Shown here piece by piece: positions 56,962 to 64,000 of a stretch of 64,000 nucleotides of DNA. The notes below the pieces were generated by a model. The model had not been told where the DNA came from, searched no databases, and saw only the letters and a program-made list of their open reading frames with translations. Source of the DNA: Symmachiella macrocystis (GTDB taxonomy: Bacteria; Planctomycetota; Planctomycetia; Planctomycetales; Planctomycetaceae); assembly GCF_007860075.1 (NCBI RefSeq), contig NZ_SJPP01000001.1, positions 744,001 through 808,000 of the forward strand, written 5' to 3'. A program made the position numbers and the translations under genes. Positions within the stretch are counted from its first letter, which is position 1. Each line of letters begins with the position of its first letter.

Positions 56962-57483
56962 CCCGTGCGAGAATGACAGCCTGGTTGCCGCAAGCCACCA
57001 GGAGGGGCGTAAAATCGGGAATGACCCGTATCTCCGAAAAAATCGGTGAATTTCGCGCTGTGAATTGCCTAGAGAGTCGTTACCTTGAGGACGTCCAAGG
57101 ATTTGGCCGCTACATTGTCCATAAGAGATGTCCCCTGAACTGCCGGGTACGTCTCCTGCGTACCGTCAATACTGGCCGGACGCATGGAACAACAGCGAAC
57201 GCGGTTTGCACGCATTGTGCGGAACTCTCTGATCGTGATGGGATGTTGAGGAACGTCAACGCATTTCCGCATGGCCAATGGAGGGGCAATACCGGGTCTC
57301 GCACGGTTTTTATCATTGAACAGAAAATATGCTGGGGACTTATCCACCGATTTCTAACTGCACACAGTAGTACTAAGAGGAATCAATGGGGCACGAGTCA
57401 TAAACGGGGCACAGACTGTTGACGGACCGCTCGAATTCGAATGATGCGAATCACCAGAGAGATCCCTTCAAAAAAACGGCCGC
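56962..57483. other. Intergenic region before the giant TPR gene
   Basis: About 520 bp. One open frame of 154 codons is present but has no domain, composition or ribosome site that supports it. No terminator, RNA gene or sigma-54 promoter recognised. Confidence 0.4.
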
Positions 57484-60400
57484 ATGTCGGCAACAAATTC
57501 AAGCCAGGTTGGACTGCAAATGAAAACTCAAATTCTCGGAATTGAATCGACTTCGCACCAGACACGTCATGGACGTGTCAACGGACGACTGGTTTTGATC
57601 TTGGCGGTTGCGCTGTTGGTTTCAGGGACCGTGATTCATCTCGTGCACGGTGTGATGGTCGATCGAAACGCAAGCGACCTGTATGACCGCGCCGTCCGCT
57701 TGCTGGACGAGGCAAAGGCTGACGAAACCGCCGCGCAGTCGGCCGAAGGCGAAAAGCTGGAAAAGCTGGAAAAGCAAGTTACACAAAAACGCCGAGATGC
57801 GATCCGTTACCTCGGGCAGTACCTACAACTGGAAACAGACGATCACGAAGCTTGGTTGCTGTACGCCAAGTCCTCTGATGAATTCCAAACCGCACCCAGG
57901 TCCCGACGGAAGGTGCACGAGCGTATCAATGCAGCATTACGCAAATTGGAATCCGCAATAGAAGCGGGCACCGCTACGGATGATGTCGCCGAACAATACC
58001 AAGCTCTCCGCCGCCGCTCCATTAAAGTGGCCATGAATGTAGGAGCTTTGACGAGAGAACTCAGCCTATTCAAAATCGCCGCACAAGACATTGATGAACT
58101 CAACGATGAGCTCAACAATGACGAGAATAGTGAAAATGACAACGACGCGGAATTAAAATTGTGGTCCGGAATTTGTGCCGCCCAACTACAAGAATGGAAA
58201 CAAGCCGCCAGCGCATTTGACGAGGCAATCGCGCTGGACCCCAGTTTGGTCGAGGCTTACAAAAACCTAATCCTGGTCATCCGGGACCACACTCGTGACG
58301 TGCCTTTTCAGGGGTATGATCCTTCCGGAAGAACGGGAGTGACCGTTGACGAAGTGATCACACGGCTTGGTGAAAAGATGGTGGCAAACGGCAAACCCGC
58401 CTATCAAGCCTATTTCACCAGAGCCGTCCTGGAACAAGAAAGTAGCGAGACAGCTGACAACGATGAAATCCGCGATGCCGACCTGAAGCAAGCACGCGAG
58501 GACATCGAAAAGTCAGTGAAGCAACTGGAAACCTTGATCGCGCAGCCCGAGCAAAGTATCGACAAGACAATCGATTCCCCGGCGAAGGAAATCGAACCGT
58601 TTCTGGTTGCGTCTCGAATTTATTCGACCTCCGCTAGGTATGCGAACGAACATTCGGATGCCGAGACCGCAAAAAAATTCCGGGAAAAGGCACACCTATT
58701 CGCCGCCACGGTCCTTGACCGCCAACCATCCAACCTGACCAGCTACTTATTGCTGTCGAAAAACGAACAGTCGACGCAGTTTGCGAAACCGACCGCTGAG
58801 CAGGACCTATCAGCCCCGATTCAATACCTCAAAGATGGGTTGGCACAAATTCCCGAAGGACAGCGACTCGCAACTACCGAAGAATTGCGTTTGCGGTTGG
58901 AATTGGTCGAACAAATGATCCTCGCCAAGTATTGGGAGGAAGGCCCCGATTCCGCTGGTAAGAATCAAGAATTGCAAGATGCCTTCATCTCTTTAACAGA
59001 ACGCAATGCTCCCGGCAGCCGCGTCGACTTTCTGCACGCTCTGCAGCTCTTTGAACAACATGACTGGAATAAAGCGATTCCGGCTTTGGTCGAGGCGCGA
59101 GAACAATTGCTAGAGGAAGATCTCCTCTCTCTCAGAATCAACATGATGTTGGCCACCGCTTATGGACAAACCGGCAATTCGCAATTGCAACTGCGTGCAT
59201 TGGAACGCGCCAAGGAACTCAGTCCGCTGATGATTGCCGTGCGAGTCCGACTTGCCAGTGCCTTGGCGCGGGCCGGCCGTACCGACGAGGCGATCGAGGA
59301 TTTGAACCTGACAAAAATATCTGTTGATGGAGTTGCGTCACAGATTGCTCGACTCACCATCCAGCAAATGCAAAGAAACCCCGTACAGCGCCGCAAATGG
59401 AATGAGGTCCGTGATCGACTAACTCAGGTTCTTGATCTGCTTGATAAATCGGGTCGCAAATTCTCGCCGGATTGGACCACAGTTAAAACGGCACTTGCTC
59501 ATACATATAAAAACCACGCCACGGAATTGAACGACACCAAACCGAAGCAAGCCAAGCTAGCGCTTGACGAATCCGAGACGTTGCTGCGGGAGGCCATCGA
59601 GCAACAACCCGACGAACCAACGTATTGGACGGAATTGGCGAGTGTGCAATTCCTGCGAGGGTCGCTGGAGAAGGATGGAAAGGATAAACGAAGCACACAG
59701 GCTGAAGCCCTAAAACTCTTAGACGAAGCGGATGCGATATTCGGGCCGCTCCCCGTCCTGCTCACAACGCGTGCCAACGCAATAGCCCTCCTGCACGCTG
59801 ACGATGAAAACACAACCGACGCAATTGAGCAAATCAACGCCTTGGGAGACGATCTGGGCGACCTGAACGACGAGGAGAAAATCCAGCTGTGGAGAGGTCT
59901 AGGCATGGCCAATCTGAGCCTCGGATCCATCAAGAACGCACGCCGCTACTGGCAGCAAATCGTCGACACCAAACCGTTCAACTTGGAATACCAACTGTTC
60001 TTGTTGCAATTGGTACTAACCGATTCCAAGTTTCTGCTCAGCAATGTCAAACCTGACCTACCGGCCGACAAGTTGGCTGAACTGCGAAAACAACACGAGG
60101 CCTTGCGCGAAGAGGCTACGCACATCGCCGCAGAAATCCGCAAAATTGAAGGCGACGGCGGACCGAATGGTGATTTTGCAGAAGCGAACGCGCTGTTACT
60201 TGAAATCGAATTCCAGCAACGGCAATTGGCCACTCAACAGATGACTGTTACCGATGAGAAACTCATTGCGCAACTGCAGCGCGCTCGAAAATTGTTGCTA
60301 GCCGCCAAAAGCAAGCAACCGCGAGATACTGAGATCCCAGCCGTGTTAGGACGCGTGGAACTTTCTTTGGGCAATGAACAAGCAGCTATCGATAATTTAT

Positions 60401-62805
60401 TGATCGCCGTCGATCTAGGCGACTACAACTCCATCGTCTTGGATCAACTCATTCCGTTGCTTTCCAAATACAACCGCAACGATGAGATTCGCAGCATCGT
60501 CAACCGCGTGCAGATTCGCACACCCGAAGTGCTCACCCCGGGTAACGGGTCAGGCTTTGGCAACCGACTGGGGGCATACGCGGCTCAGGCGTCCGTGCAA
60601 CTCGGGGACTATGCTGATGCCGTCGACCTCCTCAAGAAAATCTCGCCCGACCCGGAAAATAACGCCAATTATCACCTACGCGTTGGCCAGATCAAACTGA
60701 TGGAAGCCCGCAGCAAAAAACGCGTTGACAAAGAGACTGAAATCGAGCCACATTTCCGCGATGCGATTAAGATTGCTCCCCTGGATCCCAAGGCACGATT
60801 GGCACTGGTCGCATACCTGCTGGAGGCCAACCGACGCGAGGATGCGGTGCAGGAAGTTGAGAAAGCAAAAACCGATCTGGGCAGTGATGACAATCATGCA
60901 CTGTTAGCCAGAATGTATCGCGCCGTCGGAAATCTGGACGTAGCGACCAGCGAATACGAAGAGGCACTCAGCAAACGCCCCACCGATAGCATTCTGCTAG
61001 GCGAAATGGTTGACTACTACGTCAGCCTGAAAAACGCCGAGGCTGCCGAACAAGCCGTTAACGCGGCCCTCTCTATCGACGAGAAAAACCCAAGCTTATT
61101 CAGCGTCGCCGCCAATCTGTATGCAAAAACCGGACAGCGTGAAAAGGCATTGATTTATCTGAAAAAAATCCTCGATCGCAAATCGGAATTTGACGAGCCA
61201 TTTATCAAATCCGCCCGCCGACGAAAAGCATTACTGCTGGGGACAACCAACGTCTATCAGGAAAGCTTAAACGCGGTGAAACTCATCGATGAAAACCTCG
61301 TCGAATCGCATGATCTCAGAGATTTGCGTGTCAAAATGGAAATTCTGAATCGCCATGCCACGCAAGACGCGCAAAAACAAGTGATTGAAATTCTCAACGA
61401 AATTGATGCCGCCGGTCAATTAAACCTCCAGGAACGATTTATCTTGGCCAAGTTGTATCAGATGCGCGGCAACTGGGATGCTGCTAAAGGGCAACTGCTC
61501 AATTTAGTGGATGCCGCCCCGAATTCGCAAAAATACCTTGCTGAGTACATTGATGGATTGATCAACCAAAACCAACAACGCGATGCCGCTCCCTTCATCA
61601 CGCGGTTGGAGCAAATCGCACCCGATTCGATCGCACTGGCCATGATCAAATCCCGCATCGAAATGGCCGACGATGATCCAGAAGCGGCTGTGCGGGAACT
61701 CACACAGTTCTTAGACAACCATCCGCCCCCCAAATACGACCTCGATTTAGCAATGCGCATCGGCACACTCTACAAGGCCGATCCCCAGCCGACCGAAGAA
61801 TTGCTCGACGTCTTCGAAGAATTTGTAAAGTCAACAGACGACCGCCAAGCTCCCGAAGTGCTTAAAAACGCCCGCGAACTATACAAAGATCAAAAGTCGG
61901 CAGAAGCCGCCCGTCTGGCCGCTGCGTTCACAGGGAAGGTTGTCGCGCGGGGAGATTTATTCGCCGAAGAAACCTTAGTGATTGCAAAAATATTGGAGAC
62001 CTTGGCAGGCGAGGAAATTTCCGCCACCAACGAAGCCGTCATCACGAAAGCCGAAGAGATCTACCGCGACTACGTACAACTGTCTCGAAAACCAACTGCC
62101 AAATTTGCCCTGGCTAGCTTTTACGGCCGACAGAAACGCATTTCTGAAGCACTCGAGATTTGTGACCAACTTGATGACGGCAGTATCCCTGTTGCACAGA
62201 TGATTGCTTTGAAAGTCGCGCTACTACGCACTGGGTTCGCTACGCCTGAAGAGGTTCGTCGTGTCTCCCAAAGTGTGGACCAGGCCGTGCAACAAAACCC
62301 AAACTCGATTCCCCTCAAACTGCAGCTTGCGACGTTACGGGACTACCAAGAACTCGATAGTGAAGCTATCGACGCTTATGATTCGATTCTCGAAAAAGAT
62401 CCCAAAAATGTGCTGGCGAACAACAATCTCGCTTGGTTGCTCGCCATGAGTACCGGCAACGAAAAAAACACCGCGAAAGCCCTGAATTTGATTAATGAGG
62501 CCATTGCTGTCCGCGGTCCGGTGCCCGAATTCCTCGACACACGTGCGACAATTCATATGATTCAAGGAGATGCCGCCGCAGCCATTGCCGACTTGGAAAT
62601 CGCGGTCAAATCAACCTCCAATAATAACTCGATGTACTACCACCTCGCGCAAGCTTACTTGCTGGCCGGAGATTTTTCTGAAGCAAAACGGACCATGCAG
62701 CGAGCACGCAAACAGGGATTCACCCCCCACGACTTGCATCCCCGCGAAATCGAAGCGCATGACCAACTCGTCCACGATTTGGGTCTGGACGTTGAGAAAA
62801 AATGA
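57484..62805 (+). CDS. Giant membrane-anchored TPR protein (1773 aa)
   Basis: An N-terminal helix (residues about 36-55, RLVLILAVALLVSGTVIHLV) is followed by tetratricopeptide-type helical pairs over the whole remaining length, often with the A-x-x-x-Y and P-hallmarks (for example DPKNVLANNNLAWLLAMSTG near the end). It resembles the region after residue 285 of the exosortase fusion at 3-5216: membrane helix, then AIRYLGQYLQLETDDHEAW against AATYYSRYLSIDPDDSDVA, and a matching C-terminal arrangement. It is probably a periplasmic or cytoplasmic scaffold, like PrsT-type TPR proteins of exosortase systems. A terminator follows the stop. Confidence 0.88.
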   Translation: MSATNSSQVGLQMKTQILGIESTSHQTRHGRVNGRLVLILAVALLVSGTVIHLVHGVMVDRNASDLYDRAVRLLDEAKADETAAQSAEGEKLEKLEKQVTQKRRDAIRYLGQYLQLETDDHEAWLLYAKSSDEFQTAPRSRRKVHERINAALRKLESAIEAGTATDDVAEQYQALRRRSIKVAMNVGALTRELSLFKIAAQDIDELNDELNNDENSENDNDAELKLWSGICAAQLQEWKQAASAFDEAIALDPSLVEAYKNLILVIRDHTRDVPFQGYDPSGRTGVTVDEVITRLGEKMVANGKPAYQAYFTRAVLEQESSETADNDEIRDADLKQAREDIEKSVKQLETLIAQPEQSIDKTIDSPAKEIEPFLVASRIYSTSARYANEHSDAETAKKFREKAHLFAATVLDRQPSNLTSYLLLSKNEQSTQFAKPTAEQDLSAPIQYLKDGLAQIPEGQRLATTEELRLRLELVEQMILAKYWEEGPDSAGKNQELQDAFISLTERNAPGSRVDFLHALQLFEQHDWNKAIPALVEAREQLLEEDLLSLRINMMLATAYGQTGNSQLQLRALERAKELSPLMIAVRVRLASALARAGRTDEAIEDLNLTKISVDGVASQIARLTIQQMQRNPVQRRKWNEVRDRLTQVLDLLDKSGRKFSPDWTTVKTALAHTYKNHATELNDTKPKQAKLALDESETLLREAIEQQPDEPTYWTELASVQFLRGSLEKDGKDKRSTQAEALKLLDEADAIFGPLPVLLTTRANAIALLHADDENTTDAIEQINALGDDLGDLNDEEKIQLWRGLGMANLSLGSIKNARRYWQQIVDTKPFNLEYQLFLLQLVLTDSKFLLSNVKPDLPADKLAELRKQHEALREEATHIAAEIRKIEGDGGPNGDFAEANALLLEIEFQQRQLATQQMTVTDEKLIAQLQRARKLLLAAKSKQPRDTEIPAVLGRVELSLGNEQAAIDNLLIAVDLGDYNSIVLDQLIPLLSKYNRNDEIRSIVNRVQIRTPEVLTPGNGSGFGNRLGAYAAQASVQLGDYADAVDLLKKISPDPENNANYHLRVGQIKLMEARSKKRVDKETEIEPHFRDAIKIAPLDPKARLALVAYLLEANRREDAVQEVEKAKTDLGSDDNHALLARMYRAVGNLDVATSEYEEALSKRPTDSILLGEMVDYYVSLKNAEAAEQAVNAALSIDEKNPSLFSVAANLYAKTGQREKALIYLKKILDRKSEFDEPFIKSARRRKALLLGTTNVYQESLNAVKLIDENLVESHDLRDLRVKMEILNRHATQDAQKQVIEILNEIDAAGQLNLQERFILAKLYQMRGNWDAAKGQLLNLVDAAPNSQKYLAEYIDGLINQNQQRDAAPFITRLEQIAPDSIALAMIKSRIEMADDDPEAAVRELTQFLDNHPPPKYDLDLAMRIGTLYKADPQPTEELLDVFEEFVKSTDDRQAPEVLKNARELYKDQKSAEAARLAAAFTGKVVARGDLFAEETLVIAKILETLAGEEISATNEAVITKAEEIYRDYVQLSRKPTAKFALASFYGRQKRISEALEICDQLDDGSIPVAQMIALKVALLRTGFATPEEVRRVSQSVDQAVQQNPNSIPLKLQLATLRDYQELDSEAIDAYDSILEKDPKNVLANNNLAWLLAMSTGNEKNTAKALNLINEAIAVRGPVPEFLDTRATIHMIQGDAAAAIADLEIAVKSTSNNNSMYYHLAQAYLLAGDFSEAKRTMQRARKQGFTPHDLHPREIEAHDQLVHDLGLDVEKK

Positions 62806-62811
62806 GAAAGC

Positions 62812-62854
62812 AACAGGGGCAGCAATGCAGACTAAGCCTCGCCCCTGTTTTCTC
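62812..62854 (+). terminator. Rho-independent terminator after the giant TPR gene
   Basis: AACAGGGGC (62812-62820) pairs with GCCCCTGTT (62841-62849) around a 20-nt loop, followed by TTCTC. Located seven bases after the stop codon. Confidence 0.7.
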
Positions 62855-63126
62855 AGCTCGAAATCGTGACAATTTCATGAACATCAAGTTCGGTTATTGA
62901 GCTCCACATTGGGCCTAATACAGCTATGGCGCGTCTTGTCAGCCCTTTCTGAGCCCGTGTGGGCCAGTTTTCCGGTAAAATTGCGAATGGGCTTCTCGCG
63001 TCTCCCCAAGCATCCGCTGCGATTAGATTGCATTTCTCTGGTGATTCGACAATTGTCGCGAAATCACCCCGCCAAACCCCGTGTTTTGGGTAAACATAAA
63101 AAACTTCCAAAACAGAGTTTTTTTTG

Positions 63127-63156
63127 TTGACACGGATAGGTAGATCTCCGTAAATT
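63127..63156 (+). promoter_or_regulatory. Sigma-70-type promoter candidate
   Basis: TTGACA (63127-63132), 18 bp, then TAAATT (63151-63156), preceded by a T tract. The leader to the ATG at 63239 would be about 75 nt. Confidence 0.4.
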
Positions 63157-63238
63157 GGAGAGTAGTGATGGGGGCTGCAATTGTGTCAGCAACATTTCCT
63201 GCCTCCCATTGATGACTGGCAACTATAGAATTACCGGA

Positions 63239-63667
63239 ATGAACATGCGACGGAGAGCCTACAATTGGGTTCTGATTCTCGGCTGCATGGCCCTTTTAAC
63301 GGGCCTGTCGTCGACTGCTCGCGCCGGTTATATCACTGATGCCACTCAAGTGCCCGACCTGTGCCTTGTCGATTCCGCCCAATCGGGTTCTTCTGCTGCA
63401 ACAACCGACACCGAGCGCAAACCGGTGACCCCTGAGGCCCTATTGCAAATGTTCGGCCCGCTGGCCGTTAAGGGCGTCATGGATGCTGGCTCTGGAGTTG
63501 GAACCCCCTCGGTGAGTGGCACCGGGTCCTCAATGCCTATCGCCGGACTGCTATTGCCGGTGGAAGTTTCACAAAATCAACTAACGGCCCGCTTGGCCAT
63601 CGCTTCTCAAACCTCACGGCCCCCGCCTCATGTGGACCGGCTGTTCCGACCGCCCCGCGTCGGCTAG
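63239..63667 (+). CDS. Small secreted protein of unknown function
   Basis: About 142 residues with a signal peptide (MRRRAYNWVLILGCMALLTG..., likely cut at ARA-G). The mature part is low in structure, Ser/Thr/Gly-rich in the middle (GSGVGTPSVSGTGSSMPIAG), and ends in a basic Pro-rich tail. No PEP-CTERM signal. Several nearby ATGs could serve as start (63212, 63239, 63245). Not recognised. Confidence 0.6.
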   Translation: MNMRRRAYNWVLILGCMALLTGLSSTARAGYITDATQVPDLCLVDSAQSGSSAATTDTERKPVTPEALLQMFGPLAVKGVMDAGSGVGTPSVSGTGSSMPIAGLLLPVEVSQNQLTARLAIASQTSRPPPHVDRLFRPPRVG

Positions 63668-63673
63668 TTTTTT
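63646..63673 (+). terminator. Terminator overlapping the stop codon of the small secreted protein
   Basis: CCGAC and GTCGG pair around CGCCCCGC, followed by CTAG and a run of six T (63668-63673). The stem is short but GC-rich and the T run is clear. Confidence 0.5.
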
Positions 63674-63776
63674 CGCAAATCGAATAGTAGTAAACAGAGA
63701 CACGATTTTGCATCGAGTTACCGGAAGATCCGGCCGCTCAATTACTTAAAAAAACTAGCAACTTAAGGTTTGAAAA

Positions 63777-64000
63777 ATGAAGAAATCACTTTTCGTGGCC
63801 AGCTTGGTCGCAGCTGCTTTGTTGATGCCCAGTACAAAAGCCCAAGCCCAATTCGGACTCGGCTTCAACAGCCCCGTCGACATGAACTTTAGCGTTTTCG
63901 ATGGTGCAAACGGTAATGGTAACACCTACAATGATGTCAACGGCATCACCCGTCTCTTGTTCTCAGGTGCGGTTGCATCGAACCACCTCGGTGCTGGCAA
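63777..64000 (+). CDS. Secreted protein, cut by the window end
   Basis: The first 74 codons are visible. A signal peptide (MKKSLFVASLVAAALLMPST, likely cut after KAQA) is followed by FGLGFNSPVDMNFSVFDGAN, rich in Asn and Gly. AAGG lies before the ATG. The fold and the C terminus, including any sorting signal, are outside the window. Confidence 0.7.
   Translation, partial: MKKSLFVASLVAAALLMPSTKAQAQFGLGFNSPVDMNFSVFDGANGNGNTYNDVNGITRLLFSGAVASNHLGAG

Larger units (their letters stand above)
62806..63238. other. Intergenic region before the small secreted protein
   Basis: About 430 bp with the terminator at 62812-62854 and a sigma-70-type promoter candidate at 63127-63156. Nothing else recognised. 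Confidence 0.45.

Noticed and set aside
56958-57422. 154-codon open frame after the methyltransferase gene
   Set aside because: No recognisable domain, Cys- and Arg-rich composition unlike the neighbours, overlap with the upstream stop without a ribosome site.

Overview
The window looks like a chromosomal stretch of a planctomycete (order Planctomycetales, by impression of moderately high GC). The evidence is the family mix: a DUF1549/DUF1553 cytochrome-like protein followed by a Tat-secreted DUF1501 protein, a DUF1559 pilin-like protein, an exosortase with a PEP-CTERM-type substrate, giant TPR proteins and a Minf_1886-family protein. The species cannot be named from the sequence alone.

Positions 1-31.3 kb form one large surface-polysaccharide and protein-sorting locus. 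It opens on the minus strand with an exosortase fused to a ~1,450-residue TPR module, followed upstream by a small PEP-CTERM-type secreted protein with its own terminator and a sigma-54-type promoter. After a long gene-poor spacer comes a sigma-54 activator with a degenerate receiver domain. A mostly overlapping plus-strand operon follows: ABC polysaccharide exporter (Wzm/Wzt), sulfotransferase, glycosyltransferases, O-antigen ligase-like protein, 2-oxoglutarate oxygenase, acetyltransferase, Wzz/BY-kinase-like protein and two more glycosyltransferases (9.6-22.6 kb). A convergent minus-strand operon (22.7-28.6 kb) carries four glycosyltransferases, an acetyltransferase and a second sulfotransferase. 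It is preceded by two tandem sigma-54-type promoter matches. Divergent from it are the undecaprenyl-phosphate sugar transferase and a WecG/TagA-type glycosyltransferase, then galE. The genes predict a lipid-linked, sulfated and acetylated polysaccharide whose production is tied to exosortase protein sorting by one sigma-54 regulator.

Positions 32.4-48.9 kb are mixed: a CAU-anticodon tRNA, cardiolipin synthase, a DUF1559 protein, a D-2-hydroxyacid dehydrogenase, a GSA-aminomutase-like transaminase, an unusually long FliD with FliS, the GDP-fucose pair fcl-gmd, a multi-pass membrane protein and the DUF1549/DUF1501 pair. Short palindromes sit at many gene ends here.

Positions 48.9-64 kb hold three tandem zinc-ribbon/membrane paralogs (two share a nearly identical 5' third), a secreted protein of unknown role, a holB-ricT pair, a Minf_1886 protein, a one-helix protein, a TrmH/RlmB-type methyltransferase, a stand-alone giant TPR protein that resembles the TPR module of the exosortase fusion, and two small secreted proteins, the last cut by the window end. 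Coding density is high. The longest unexplained gaps are 6371-7824 and 28617-29475, and both contain the proposed sigma-54 control elements.
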